DNA of 64,000 nt from Elephas maximus indicus (GCF_024166365.1 NC_064835.1:62972607-63036606), one strand, 5' to 3'. Positions 10,521-23,900 are shown, counted from the stretch's first letter. The notes: generated by a model from the letters alone, not told the origin. A program made the numbers and translations.

Positions 10521-12420
10521 AGGAACCCTCCCCCTCGCCGCTGGCTTCTTCCCGCGTCTCCGCCTTCACGCTAAGTCTGGCCGCAGTCTTCTGGACCCAA
10601 GCGGGAGCCGGAGGAGGCAGCTGAGGGGCCTGCAGCTCAGGAAGAACCTCCAGACCCCTATCCCCCTTTTTAACTCAGTGGAACCCTATCCCACTGGTCC
10701 CGGGACGTTTCAGTTCTTGGACAATATGGATCCGAGCGTGTTTGGGGCCTGACAACTGGGTTCTCGGGAGAACCAGCTCCCGGCTCCCCTGGCCTCCGGA
10801 ACCCTCCAGTCCATCCACCATACCCTTCCTGAACCCCGGGCAGAAATCGCGGCCTTGTTCGTGAGGTTTCACGTTTTCTGGATGTCGTGAGGAACTCACC
10901 TCAGGAAAAGGAACTCTCAATTCTTTTCACAGGGCGCCCAGCCCGGGACAGCGCGGAAGAAGCCGCCGCAGCAGCCACCCCACCACCTTCTGGCCTCAAG
11001 CCGCACCTCGGGGGCCCCGGAATCTGCCCCTTTGCCCAACCACCGCGGCAGAGGCCGCTCAGACCAGAAGGGCGGGTCTCAGCGCAGGGCGACCAGCTTT
11101 CCTCGCCTTCTCCAGACTTGAGGGTCAAGTTCCTGCAGGCCCTGTCGGGACCTAGGGGACACTGCCTTAAATTGGAGCTGGCTGCTCAGCCCGAGCCTGT
11201 CCCCGAGGGGGCACGCCGGCCATCCCGGGAACGCTGTGGCCGTCTGGACTCCCCCGAGCTTCACCTTCCAACCGCGTTCGCGGAGCAGCCAGCGACTCTG
11301 CTGCGGCCAGTTTCCATATCGTGCGCTAATTCCCTGGGGTGACAGGCGGTTGGCGATGAGAACCAGTACTCCGCCAACTCTGCCACTTGGGCCTTCGTAG
11401 GCCGCGGGAAAACGCTGCGCCGAGGCCTCGCAGGGCGCTGGCGATGGTGGGGCGGCGGGGTTGGGACCCCGAGAGAGCACCGCAGGGAGGGGACCGCAGC
11501 GCGCTCAGCTTCTTCGTCGCCGCCGGGCACAGCCGGGCCCTTGGAGCCCGAAGGCCAGGGTCTGTGCGCCTCGCGGCTCTGCGGGGACTCCAGGCCGGGT
11601 CTTGGGAGCGGCCCGCCTGAGCGCCTGGAGCGGTGCTTCAGGAGAGCGCTCCCGGCGCCCTGGCCGCTACAAAGCTGGTTAAAGTCTATTTTCCACTCGA
11701 CTGCGCTGAAAAGCCCCCGCGCGCCTCGGTTCCGGCTTCTTTGGGCTGGGGGCGGGGGGCACCAGGAGGGGAGGTGAGGCGATCGCACCCTGCAGCCCTT
11801 CGGGTCCGGGGCAGCCCAGGCCAAGCACCGCGGAGGCGCCCCAGAAACGTGTGCGGCTCCTTGGCCAGCGCCCGGGTCTCTTTCTCGGCCTCATCCAATG
11901 TGTCTGCCTCTCTGTGCTGGCCTCTCCCTCCCTTCCGGTGTCTGTCTCTATCTACCACTCCCTGCCTCCCTGCTCCCCACCCTCGACTTTTCCCTCTCCT
12001 TATTTCTTCCTCACTCCTCGATGGCAGTGGGTTTGGTTTTTTTTTTTTTCCTCCTTTGCCCCATCCTCAGTCCTGGAAAAAGGAAAGCGCAGCTGAATGG
12101 GAACAAGGACCTGACCAGGCCCTATCACCAAGGAAGGGAGTGAGAAGCTGGTCAGAGGCACAGAAGGAGAGAAAACGGAAAACGGAAGGAGATGGCAGGG
12201 GATTTTGTTGGAGCAAGGTTCTCGCAGCGACAGCGGTTCCGTTGTATAAACATTGTCGGGGCCTGTGCTCCTCAGCTACAGACCGCGTCCTGTGGCTGCG
12301 ACGGAGAAGTCAGGAAGCAGAGCAAGCTGAACCCGGCCGCAGGGCCGTGCGTGCTGGCCCGGGGGCGAGCCCCACCTGCCAGCAGCGCAGGCACGGTCTC
12401 CTCTCCAAGGCACTAGGGCA

Positions 12421-13510
12421 TGGAGAGGAGCTTGGTATCTACTCGACCATTCCTAGACTTAACACTAACCGCATCGCCTTTCACTAGTGTGGTTATGGGA
12501 ACACCCGTTTTTATCTAAATCGATAGACCTTAATATATAACAACACCTACCCTTGTTGCGTTGCTTTCGAAATACTTTGACATTCAACTAGACGTCTGTC
12601 ATTAATTCCATCTTACAGGTAAAGAAACAGACCGCAGGGGATCAGTGGCTTCGGTCTGGTCACGGTCTGGGTTGGTCTTTAACAGAGTTGGGACAGCCCG
12701 TAGGTAAATCTGGCCATCCCATTCCACCCCACCTTTGCCACGGCAGCCTGCAGACTCTTCCCAGACAGGGAGTAGCCTGGAATGGGGATGGCATGCTAGG
12801 ATGCTCTGCATGAAGGGGGATGCTGGGGTGCGCTGGATGAGGGGAGTTGCAACTCCTCCACCTTCATCCTCCCCTCGGCTTTCCCTCACCCACGCCGCTT
12901 TCTTTCTCCAACGCCCCTTTCTCCCATTTCCTCTCCAGTATTCCCTAATCTTCCTCCTTATCTTTCCCTGCAGGTATTTATCTCTTACCAGCATTTTCCT
13001 CTATCTCCGCCCTTCTTAGGGCCTCTTCCCCTTCTCTCCCTTCCTCTGCAAGGGGTTATGAGAAGAATATGCCACCCTCAGGGATCTCTAAGCCCACCAC
13101 TGTGTTCTAGATCCAATAACAATGCCCTGCTCTCCTTAATCTCTTCCTGCGCCCTCTCCTCTGTCCTCCCAAGCTCTCACATTTCTGGCTAGTCTACCCC
13201 TAGCTGATCTCTCCAGGCCAGGTCTGGGTCAGCTAGCCAGCCAACTTACCCAAACCCTGTGCCCCTCTGCCCCACCTTCTGTTCCCAACTCTCCTTCTCC
13301 TTCATTCTTTCCTCCCTCCCAGGCTGCTGAGCTGTGCCAGAGACCCGAGGCTGACAGCAACTCTGGCTGACGGTAGCGCCCTACCATCCCAAACCACCTC
13401 TGGGCTTCTTACTCTACTTTCCACACCTGCCCCTCCCCCTTCCCAGATTTCTCACCTCACTTTCTGCGGAGGATCTGGTTCCACACCATTTCCCCTCCCT
13501 CATCCATCCC
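12421..13510. other. Intergenic, pyrimidine-rich from about 12850
   Basis: Upstream of EMX1. From about 12850 to 13460 the plus strand is strongly biased to C and T. No gene or known repeat is evident. Confidence 0.5.
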
Positions 13511-13511
13511 T

Positions 13512-13685
13512 AGATAACCTGAGCTCAAATCCTGGCTCTTCCATTTACTAGTGGTGACACCTGGGGCAAATGACCTTGCCTCCACTTGCATATCTGTGAA
13601 ATGGCAAGCATTATACTGGATCCCTGTGAGGATTAAATGAGAGAACATTTGTGCTGCAAAGGACCAATGCCTGACTTCTAAGAGG
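13512..13685 (+). repeat. MIR element
   Basis: CTGAGCTCAAATCCTGGCTC, TTACTAGTGGTGACA and GTGAGGATTAAATGAGA appear in the order and spacing of MIR. Confidence 0.75.
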
Positions 13686-14340
13686 CACCCAGGAAGTGTT
13701 ATTGTCTTTGCCTTTGTCATTGCAGGAAATTTGGAGTTTCCTCTCAAGTACTCACTCTCCCTCATGCTCCACACCCAACCAGTCTCTCAGTCTTGTACTT
13801 AAGTATTTCTCAGGTCTGTATCCTCTCGCTTTTTGTTTCTTTGCCTGGCTATCTTCATCCTTCACAACTCAGTTCAGTGCGCTAATTCCCTGGTTAGTAA
13901 AGAGAACCTGCTCCCTGGGAGCCCACCCCTACCCCAACACTCTGCCATAGCACTCACCTGCAGGGTGGAGTTCTCCCTGCCTGTCTGTCTCCCTCAACAG
14001 GCCACGACCCCGCCCCCCAGAGCTGGGAAGCTGTGGTGTCCATCACAACCCCAGTCCAGGCCCAGGCAATGTTTATCCAGCAGAACCCCTGCTCTCGTGG
14101 GAAGCTTGGTTCAAGACCACCCTCTGTCCATCTCCCTTTTACCCTTTAGCCCCCTCTTTCTGCTTCGACCTTCATGTTCCCCCACCCTACAAAAATTTCA
14201 TGTCCTCAAATCTCCCTCAATATGTTGGCTTTTGCTTTTCATCTTCACCACCAAATTTTGTGAATAGTTTTCACTCTCTTTCCAACAACCTCGCAACCTA
14301 GCTTCCCCTGCCCCCCCCCCCCCACCACATTAGGAAAACG
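13686..14340. other. Intergenic, no firm feature
   Basis: Pyrimidine-rich unique sequence with a faint L2-like look around 13820-13960 and a C run at about 14310-14325. No gene recognised. Confidence 0.4.
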
Positions 14341-14394
14341 GCTTGCAAAATTTCGGAAACTTTTATTATGGTTGGTATTATTTCAACAGCGACA

Positions 14395-14522
14395 TGTGCA
14401 TAAATGGGGATAATAAGCACAGTTATTGTGAGATTGAATGAGTTGTAATTCCCGTCCAATGGGCTTAGAGCAGTGCCTGGTGTGGTAGTAAGCATTTGAT
14501 AAATGTTAGCTGCTATTATTTT
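14395..14522 (+). repeat. MIR-like element
   Basis: AAATGGGGATAATAAGCACA, then GCTTAGAGCAGTGCCTGG and GTAAGCATTTGATAAATG, match the 3' half of MIR. Confidence 0.7.
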
Positions 14523-14524
14523 AT

Positions 14525-14846
14525 AGATCTGTGCTGTCCAGTAAGGAAACCAGGACTACATGTGGCTATTGGATGCTAAAAATGTGGCTGGTCTGAACTG
14601 AGATGTTCCCTAAGTGTAAAATACACACCAGATATGAAAAGCTTAGTGTTAAAAACAAAAGTAAAATATATCTTTAATGCTGTCTATATTGATTATTGAT
14701 TATATATTGTAATTATAACATTTTGATATACTGGGTTAAATAAAATAGATTATTAAGGTTATTTTTACTTTTTTTTACCTTTTGATGTGACTATTAGAAA
14801 AGTTTTAATTACATGTGTGCCTCACTATTGGACAGAGTTGGTCTAG
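14525..14846. mobile_element. Non-autonomous DNA transposon, MER-type
   Basis: About 320 bp with imperfect inverted ends: GTGCTGTCCAGTA near 14530 and the reverse of it, TATTGGACAGAG, near 14825. The interior is AT-rich and includes CATGTGGCTATTGGATGC. This resembles a widespread mammalian MER element; I cannot name the subfamily with certainty. Confidence 0.6.
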
Positions 14847-15426
14847 AAAGTACAGATAATTCAGAAAGTACAGATAATCCAAAAGAGAGGGGACTGCAGG
14901 TGTGTGGTGGGGGAGGAGAACAGGCCTTAGCATTATCTAATCCAGCCCTCCAAATCAGCCACCACGAAATTCTTGCAGTACATCTTTCCAATTGTTTCTA
15001 TGTGTATTTCCCTTTTTAAAAAGGGAGGGGGAACAATACTGTACATAGTGTACACACATACAGGTACATAGTTTTGTAACCTGCTCCTTTATCTTTACAA
15101 TCAAACTCAAGCATCTTTGAATCTCACTACATATTCTCCTTTATCGTTGGGTATTTATGCTGTTTACAGGCTTACACTCTTTTAAACAAAATTTTGACAA
15201 GCGGTCCCGTAGTATCTTATTGCATGTCCATAAGTATTTCTTTTCTAGAGAAATTTCTAGAAGTGTAATTTCCAGACATGCAGTGTTCTAATTTGTTTTG
15301 ATGTATGTCACCAATTTGGCTTCTAGAAAGGTGGTACTAATTTACTCTAACACCAGCAGAGTTTGAGAGTTTCTCTTTGTCCTCTGAAATATTAATCAAA
15401 ACTCATTATTTACAAATTCCGCTCTT
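14847..15426. other. Intergenic, no firm feature
   Basis: Unique-looking. A stretch at about 15030-15410 resembles the decayed 3' part of an old LINE, but I cannot assign it. Confidence 0.35.
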
Positions 15427-17407
15427 TTGTTGTTGTTGTTAGGTGCTGTCGTGTTGATTCGGACTCATAGCGACCCTATGCACAACAGAATGAAACACTG
15501 CCCAGTCCTGTGCCGTCCTCACAATTGTTGCTATGCTGGAGCCCATTGTTGCAGCCACTGTGTCAAGCCATTTAGTTGAAGGTTTCCTTCTTTTTCGCTC
15601 ACCCTCCACTTTACCAAGCATGAAGTCCTTCTCCAGGGACTGATCCTTCCTGATAACATGTCCAATATACGTGAGATGGGTCACACCATCCTTGCTTCTA
15701 AGGAGCAACCTGGCTGTACTTCTCCCAAGACAGATTTGTTCATGCTTCTGGCGGTCCATGATGTATTTAATATTCTTTGCCAACACCACAATTCAAAGGC
15801 GTCAGTTCTTCTTTGGTCTTCCTTATTCATTGTCCAGCTTTTGCATGGATATGAGGTGATTGAAAGCTCCATGGCTTGGGTCAGGTGCACCTTAGTTCTC
15901 AAGGTGACATCTTTGCTCTTCAACACTTTAAAGAGGTCTTTTGCAGCAGATTTGCCCAGTGCAATGTATCTATTGAATTCTTGACTTCTGCTTCCATGGC
16001 TGTTGATTGTGGATCCAAATAAAATGAAATCCTTGACAACTTCAGTCTTTTCTCTGTTTATCATGATGTTGTTTATTGGTCCAGTTGTGAGGCTAGTTGC
16101 TTTCTTTATGTTGAGGTGCAATCCATACTGAAGGCTGTGGTCTTTGATCTTCATCAGTAAGGGCTTGAAGTCCTCTTCACTTTCAGCAATGTTGTGTCAT
16201 CTGCATAACACAAGTTGGTAACGAGTCTTCCTCCAATCCTGATGTCCCATTCTTCATCATATAGTCCAGCTTCTCAGATTATTTGCTCAGCATATAATTG
16301 AATAGGTATGAATAGATTGAATAGGTATGGTGAAAAGGTACGACCCTGAAACACACCTTTCCTGACTTTAAACCACACAGTATCCCCTTGTTCAATTCAA
16401 AAGACTGCCCCTTGATCCATGTATAGATTCCTCATGAGCATATGTTCTGGAATTCCCATTCTCTGCAATGTTATCCATAATTTGTTATGATCCACACGGT
16501 TGAATGCCTTAGCATAGTCAATAAAACACAGGTAAACATCTTTCTGGTATTCTCTGCCTTCAGCCAGGATCCATCTGACATCAGCAATGATATCGCTTGT
16601 TCCATATCCTCTTCTAAATCTGGCTTGAATTTCTGGCAGGTCCCTCTCGTGACACAGCTGCAAGCGATTTTGAATGATCTTCAGCAAAGTTTTGCTGGCA
16701 TGTGATATTAATGATATTGTTCTATAATTTCCACATTCGACTGGGTCACCTTTCTTGGGAATAGGCATAATTATGGATCTCTTCCAGTCGGTTGGCCAGG
16801 CAACTGTCTTCCAAATTTCTTGGCATAGACAAGTGAGCACTTCCAGGGCTGCATCTGTTTGTTAAACATCTCAATTGGTATTGCATCAATTCCCAGAGCC
16901 TTGTTTTTCACCAAAACCTTCAGTGCAGCTTGGACTTCTTCCTTCATTACCATCGGTTCCTGATCATACATTACCTCCTGAGTTGGCTGAGTGTCAACCA
17001 ATTCTTTTTGATGTAGTGTCTCTGTGTATTCCTTCCATCTTCTTTTGATATTTCCTGCCTTGTTTAATATTTTGCCCATAGAATCCTTCAGTATTGCAAC
17101 TGGAGGCTTGATTTTTTTTCTTCAGTTCTTTCAGCTTGAGAAATGCTAAGCATGTTCTTTCCTTTTGATTTTCTATCTCCAGGTCTTTGCACATGTCATT
17201 ATAATACTTTACTTTGTCTTCTCGAACTGCTCTTTGAAATCTTCTGTTCAGCTCTTTTACTTCATCATGTTTTTCTTTTTGCTTTAGCTACACAACATTC
17301 AAGAGCAAGTTTCAGAGTCTCTTCTGACATCCATTTAGGTCTTTTTTTCTCTCCTGTCTTTTTAATGACCCCTTGCTTTCTTCACATATGATGTCCTTGA
17401 TGTCATT
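15427..17407 (-). mobile_element. RTE/BovB-type LINE, 5'-truncated and broken
   Basis: A minus-strand copy, with the (GTT)n start at 15427 being the reverse of the (AAC)n 3' tail. Reading right to left it holds reverse transcriptase fragments: KNKALGIDAIPIEMF (about 16.9 kb), IPKKGDPVECGNYRTISLIS and FIDYAKAFNRVDHNKLW (about 16.5-16.8 kb), and the C-terminal ELWCWQRILN region (15.7 kb). Several frameshifts separate them. It is cut off near 17407, where a TCTA/TCAA simple repeat starts, so the endonuclease half is absent. A 20-bp local duplication is visible around 16300-16330. Confidence 0.9.
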
Positions 17408-17460
17408 CTATCTATCAATCAATCAATCAGACTATCTATCTTGCACCTATCTATTTATTG
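17408..17460. repeat. TCTA/TCAA tetranucleotide repeat
   Basis: TCTATCTATC followed by AATCAATCAATC and further CTATCTAT units, abutting the RTE truncation point. Confidence 0.8.
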
Positions 17461-18286
17461 CTATCCACTCCCAATATCTGGATGCAGATCTCTCATGGGT
17501 TTGTAATGCCAACCTTGTATTTTTCCCTAGATCAAATCACTAATTTCCAAATGCCTATGAGATACCTTCCTGGGGGCCCCACAGCAATTTAGATGCTCAC
17601 CATACTCCAAAATTGAGCTCAATATCTTCCCCACCAAATCTGTGACTGTCTCTGGCTTTCTTTTTTTGATAATAGCCCCATCTTTCTCCAAAATACCCAG
17701 GTTCAAGAGGCATCTGTGATATTTTCCTTTCTCAAGGTCGCTGCCCTTTGCGTCCAATCAATCTTTGCATCCTTTCCTTCTCTCTCCTTTTTTTTCTGTT
17801 CTGCTGCTGCCCTTATTTGGGCTCTTGCTACAGTTTCTCTGATTCTCTTCAGATACTCTCTGTGGTAAGTCCTCTACAATTCATCCTAGACATGGCTGCC
17901 ATTTTTCTACAATACAACTCTACCCTATGAAAAATTTTTCACACAACTATGGGCCCTGGGGCATTTTCTGTACTTCTCTGTGACTTGGTTTTTTATCTGC
18001 AATCTGGGGGTCATAATAGTACCTATTCTGGAAGGTTGTTAAGAGAACTAAAATGAGGCAATTCATGTAGAGCTCCTAGCAGATAGGAAGCACTCAGTAA
18101 GCATTAATTATTAGTATCACTACATGCAATAAAGCTCAAACTCCTTATTTTATCCTTCAAGGCTCTCCGTGAGTAAGTACCTCCCTTTCTAACTTCATGT
18201 TCTTTGCCACCACCTGCATCCAGGAAGTTGATGCTCTCTGCATACCCTCCAAGCCTTGCTCAAAAACGTTACTCCAGAGTATGTGT
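17461..18286. other. Intergenic, with a MIR-like segment
   Basis: No gene. About 17965-18115 resembles MIR on the plus strand (TGCAATCTGGGGGTCATAAT, then GCACTCAGTAAGCATTAAT). The rest is unassigned. Confidence 0.5.
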
Positions 18287-18299
18287 CAGCCCAACTTCT

Positions 18300-18919
18300 T
18301 TTTTTCTTTTTTCAATTTTTATTGTGCTTTAAGTGAAAGTTTACAAACCAAGTCAGTCTCTCATACAAAAACTTATATACACCTTGCTATATGCTCCTAG
18401 TTCCTCTCCCCCTAATGAGACAGCACACTTCTTCCCTCCACTCTCTATCTTCATGTCCATTCAGCCAGCTTCTGACCCCCTCTGCCCTCTCATCTTCTCT
18501 CCAGACAGGAGCTGCCCACGTAGTCTCATGTATCGACTTGATCCAAGGAGCTCACTCTTCACCAGTATCACTTTCTATCCCATAGTCCAGTCTAACCCAT
18601 GTCTGATGAGTTAGCTTTGGGAATGGTTCCCGTCTTAGGCTAACAGAAGGTCTGGGGACCATGACCTCTGGGGTTCTTCTAATCTCAGTCAGACCATTAA
18701 GTATGGTCTTATTATGAGAATTTGAGGTCTGGATCCCACTGCTCTCCTGTTCCCTCAGGGGTTCTCTGTTGTGTTCCCTGTCAGGTCAGTCATTGGTTGT
18801 AGCCACCCACCATCTAGTTCTTCTGGTCTCAGGCTGATGTAGTCTCTGGTTTATGTGGCCCTTTCTGTATCTAGGGCTCTTAATAACCTTGTGTCTTTGG
18901 TGTTCTTCATTCTCCTTTC
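18300..18919 (-). mobile_element. 5'-truncated L1 3' end with 13-bp target-site duplication
   Basis: Reverse copy of the lineage-specific L1 3' UTR, with the T-run (reverse of the A tail) at 18298-18320. It is flanked by CAGCCCAACTTCT at 18287-18299 and 18920-18932, so it is a genuine insertion truncated to about 620 bp. Confidence 0.92.
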
Positions 18920-18932
18920 CAGCCCAACTTCT

Positions 18933-19464
18933 GAGATGAGGAAAATTGTCAAAAGTACATGAAGTCAACTATATAGAACGCCAACTTCAAAAGAACTCTA
19001 TTTTGTTCACTGCTGTGCTGCCAACACCTAGCACAGTTGCTTGGTATATCATAGATGCTCATTAAAGAATTTTTGACTGAACGTATGAATTTGAGAAACA
19101 TATTCAAGGTTTTATTTGTTCTAAGATAGAAAATGCAAATTTTCATCACAATTGAACGTATAATAAGAGATAGCTCACACCCTGTGAGTTTTGCCATGGA
19201 AGGAGAGTTGGAATTCTTGCCTGTCCTTCAGAGTGGGTTTCCCATCCTGTGGCTCATCTTGGAAGAAGGCTCCTCCTACAGAGCTTCCAACAGGAAAGGA
19301 ACCTAGACACTTTGAACTTGGACTCTGCTCAGTAGCTGGATGAACTCTTGGCGAACAAAGGAAGGACTATACATTCAAAATTTCCAGTGTGTTTTGTATT
19401 GCAAGACATGTGAACTTGGAACAAATATCCCTCTCTTCTGGGAAGACTACTTCACTGATAAACC
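18933..19464. other. Intergenic, no firm feature
   Basis: Unique-looking spacer between two L1 tails. No coding signal. Confidence 0.5.
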
Positions 19465-19479
19465 AAAGACCTAATTCTT

Positions 19480-20339
19480 TTTTTTTTTTTTAATTTTTAT
19501 TGTGCTGTAAGTGAAAGTTTACAAACCAAGTCAGTCTGTCATACAAAAGCTTATACACACCTTGCTATATATTCCTAGTTGTTCTCCCTCTAATGAGACA
19601 GCATTATTTTTGTGTCCATTCAGCCAGCTTCTGCCGCCTCTACCTGCTCATCTCTTCTCCAGACAGGAGCTGCCCACATAGTCTCGTGTCTACTTGATCC
19701 AAGGAGCTCACTCTTCACCAGTATCATTTTCTATCCCATAGTCCAGTCCAATCCATGTCTGAAGAGTTGGCTTTGGGAATGGTTCCTGTTTTCAGGCTAA
19801 TAGAAGGTCTGGGGACCATGACCTCCAGGGTCCTTCTAGTCTCAGTCAGACCATTAAGTCTGGTCTTCTTACAAGAATTTGAGGTCTGCATCCCACTGCT
19901 CTCCTGCTCCCTCAGGGGTTCTCTGTTGTGTTCCCTGTCAGGGAAGTCATTGGTTGTAGCCAGGCACCATCTAGTTCTTCTGGTCTCAGGCTGATATAGT
20001 CTCTGGTTTATGTGGCCCTTTCTGTATCTTGGGTTCATAATTACCTTGTGTCTTTGGTGTTCTTCATTCTCCTTCGCTCCAGGTGGGTTGAAACCAATTG
20101 ATGCATCTTAGATGGCCACTTGCTAGCATTTAAGACCCCAGATGCCACTCTCCAAAGTGGGATGCAGAATGTTTCCTTAATAGATTTTATCATGCCAATT
20201 GACTTAGATGTCCTCTGAATCCATGGTCCCCAGACCCCCGCCCCTGCTATGCTGGCCTTTGAAGTATTCAGTTTATTCAGGAAACTTCTTTGCTTTTGGT
20301 TTAGTCCAGTTGTGCTGACCTCTCCTGTATTGTGTGCTG
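19480..20339 (-). mobile_element. 5'-truncated L1 3' end with 15-bp target-site duplication
   Basis: Second reverse copy of the same L1 3' end, about 860 bp, extending further 5' than the first. It is flanked by AAAGACCTAATTCTT at 19465-19479 and 20340-20354. Confidence 0.92.
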
Positions 20340-20354
20340 AAAGACCTAATTCTT

Positions 20355-20989
20355 GAATGGAGCAACTAGAGATTCCATGGTCCAAGTGTTCTGCATAACA
20401 GTATAAATATCTTCTCTATTATAGCATGTTATCTTTGCAGGTTAACTAGTTGGGGGGAAGGGGATGTCTCTTTTCATCATATGTGTCTAGGCTGTCCTGT
20501 TCCTGAAAATTAAGGGTCTTTCTTGGGAGTATATATATGTTCTTATTCAAATAGTTCTCCATAGGACTGGAAATCGAAGGGCAGAGAGGACTATACCTTC
20601 ATCTCCCACTGTGGTAGAGGGGACTAGAATTGCTAAAGTCCATTCTGAACTTTTCTGTTAAATGCCCACTAAGAATTTTATACCAGAAGGAATGCCCAGA
20701 CTTTGAGAAAGATACAAAAGTGCATGATTGCCCTAATAGGGCCTCAGGCAAGGCCAGCCCCTGGGAGTTCAGGAATGGATGTTCCTGGGACATCGTATGA
20801 AGCAGCAGAAGGAGTCAGAAGGATTTAGAGAACAGGTTAGATTTGGACTGGAGCTGGGAGTCAATCTTCCATTCCTAAAACTAATGGAGCTAGACCTATG
20901 AATGCTGGAATCTAGGTCCTGTGACTGCATGGATGGGGCTATCAATTAGCAGACATTTGAATCATACAATGAAAAATTGAGCCCTTTGG
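20355..20989. other. Intergenic, no firm feature
   Basis: Unique-looking sequence between L1 insertions. No coding signal. Confidence 0.5.
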
Positions 20990-23900
20990 TATGGCTCAAT
21001 GTCAAGACACTTTATCAGAATTCTGCCAAATTTTCAGACAAGAGTTAACACCACTACTACTAAAGGTATTTCAGAGCATAGAAAGGGAAGAAATACTCCT
21101 GAACTCATTCTATGAAGCCAGCATAACCCTGATACCAAAACCAAGTAAAGACACCACAAAAAAGAAAGTTATAGACCAATATCCCTCATGAACATAGTTG
21201 CAAAAATCCTCAACAAAATTCTTGCCAATAGAATTCAACAACATATCAAAAAAATAATTCATCATGACCAAGTGGGATTCATACCAGGTATGCAGGGATG
21301 GTTCAATATTAGAAAAACAATCAATATAATTCATCACATAAAAGAACAAAAGACAAGAACCACATAATCAGAAAAGGCATTTGACAAAGCCCAACACCCA
21401 TTCGTGAAAAAAACTCTCAGCAAAATAGGACTAGGAGGGAAATTCCTCAACATAATAAAGGGCATTTATACAAAGCCAAGAGCCAACATCATTCTAAATG
21501 GAGAGAATCTGAAATCACCCCTCTTGAGAATGGAAACCAGACAAGGATGCCCTCTATTTCTACTCTTATTCAACATTGTACTTGAGGGCCTAGTCAGAAT
21601 AATAGGGCAAGAAAAAGAAATAAAGGGCATCCAAATTGGCAAGGAAGAAGTAAAAGTATCCATATTTGCAGATCATATGATCTTATACACAGAAAACCCC
21701 AAAGAATTCATAAGAAAACTGCTGGAACTCATAGAAGATATCAGCAAAGTATCAGGATACAAGATAAACATACAAATATCAGTTGGACTCTTCTATACCA
21801 ACAAAGAGAATTTCGAAAAGGAAATCACCAAATCGATATCATTTACAATAGCCCCCAAGAAGATAAAGTACTTAGGAATAAACCAAAAAGAAACATAGAA
21901 GACCTATACAAAGAAAACTACAAGACACTACTGCAAAAAACCAAAAGAGACCTACGTAAGTGGAAAAACATACCATGCTCATGGATAGGAAGGCTCAACA
22001 TTGTAAAAATGTCAATCCTACAAAGCAATCCCAATACAAATTCCAATGGCATTGTTTAATGAGATGGAGAAACAAATCACCAACTTCCTATGGAAAGGGA
22101 TGAAGCCCCAGATAAGTAAAGCATTACTGAAGGAGAAGAACAAAATGGGAGGCCTCACTCTACCTGCTTTTAGAACCTATTATACTGTCACGGTAATCAG
22201 ATCAGCCTGGTACTGGTACAACAACAGATACATAGACCAATGGAACTAAATTGAGAACCCAGATGTAAATTCATCCACCTATGAGCAGCTGATATTTGAC
22301 AAAGGCCCAAAGTCCGTTAAATGGGGAAAAGACAGTCTGTTTAACAAACGGTACTGGCATAACTGGATATTCATCTGCAAAAAAATGGAACAAGACCCAT
22401 ACCTCACACCATGTACAAAACTAACTCAAAATGGTTCAAAGACCTAAATATAAAATCTAAAACCATAAAGATCATGGAAGAAAAAATAGAGACAGTGCTA
22501 GGAGCCTTAATACATGGCATAAATAGTATACAAACCATAACTAACAATGCACAAGCACCAGAAGAGAAACTAGATAACTGGGAGCTCCTAAAAAGCAAAC
22601 ACACTCATCAAGAGACTTCACCCAAAGAGTAAAAAGGCAACATACAGACCGGAAAAAAATTTTTGGTTACGACATATCCGATAAGGGTCTAATCTCTAAA
22701 ATCTGCAAGATACTGCCACACCTCAACAACAAAAAGACCAATAACCCAATTAAAAAATGGGCAAAGGATATGAACAGACACTTCACCAAAGAAGACATTC
22801 AGGCAGATAACAGACACGTGAGGAAAAGCTCAAGATCATTAGCCATAGAGAAATGCAAATCAAAAGTACAATGAGATACCATCTTACCCCAACAAGGCCG
22901 GCACTAATCCAAAAAACATAAAATAATAAACATTGAAGAGGCTGTGGAGAGACTCAAACACTTTTGCACTGCTGGTGGGAATGTAAAATGGTACAACCAC
23001 TTTGGAAAACAATCTGGCACTTCCTTAAAAAGCTAAAAATAGAAGTACCATATGATCCAGCAATCCCACTCCTTGAAATATATCCTAGAGAAATAATAGC
23101 CATTGCAGCACTGTTCACAACAGTAAAAAGATGGAAACCACCTAGGTGCTCATCAGCAGAGGAATGGGTAAACAAATTATGGTACATCCACACAATGGAA
23201 TACTACGCAATAATAAAGAACAATGATGAATCTGTGACACATCTCACAACATGGATGAATCTGGAGGGCATTCTGTTGAGTGAAATTACCCAAACCCAGT
23301 GCCCTTGAGTCGATTCCGACTCATAGCGACCCTATAGGATGGAGTAGAACTGCCCCATTGAGTTTCCAAGGAGCTGGCTAGCAGCCGTAGCACTTAACCA
23401 CTACGCCACCAGTGTCAGTCGCAAAAGGACAAATGCTGTATGAGACCACTATTATAAGAACTTAAGAAAATGTTTAAACTCAGAAGAAAGCATTCTTTGA
23501 TGGTTACGCGTGTGGGGAGGGAGGGAGGAGGGTATTCACTAACTAGATAGTAGACAAGAATTATTTTAGATGAAGGGAAGGACAACACACAACACAGGTG
23601 AAGTCAGCACAACTGGACCAAAGCAATGATAAGAAGTTTCCTGAACACACCCAAACACTTTGAGGGACAGACTAGCTGGGGCTGGGGCCTGGGGACCATA
23701 GTTTTGGGGACATCTAGGTCGACTGGCATAACAAAATTTATTAAGAAAATGTTTATTAAATTTATTAAGAAAATGTTCTGCATCCCACTTTGGTGAGTGG
23801 TGCCTGGGGTCTTAAAACCTCACGAGCAGCAATCTAAGATGCGTCAACTTGTTCCAACCCACTTGGGGCAAAGGAGAATGAAGAACACCAAAGACACAAA

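Larger units (their letters stand above)
8830..12420. promoter_or_regulatory. Large CpG island over EMX1 exon 1 and upstream
   Basis: About 3.5 kb with very high GC and many CpG dinucleotides, densest at 9430-11860. It spans EMX1 exon 1, the promoter and roughly 2 kb upstream. Islands this long are typical of Polycomb-regulated homeobox genes. Several long open frames on both strands here are by-products of high GC. Confidence 0.8.

Noticed and set aside
11633..12487. Plus-strand open frame of 284 codons in the EMX1 upstream CpG island
   Set aside because: Low-complexity Arg/Pro/Ser composition, no recognisable domain and no splice or conservation evidence. Treated as a CpG-island artefact.
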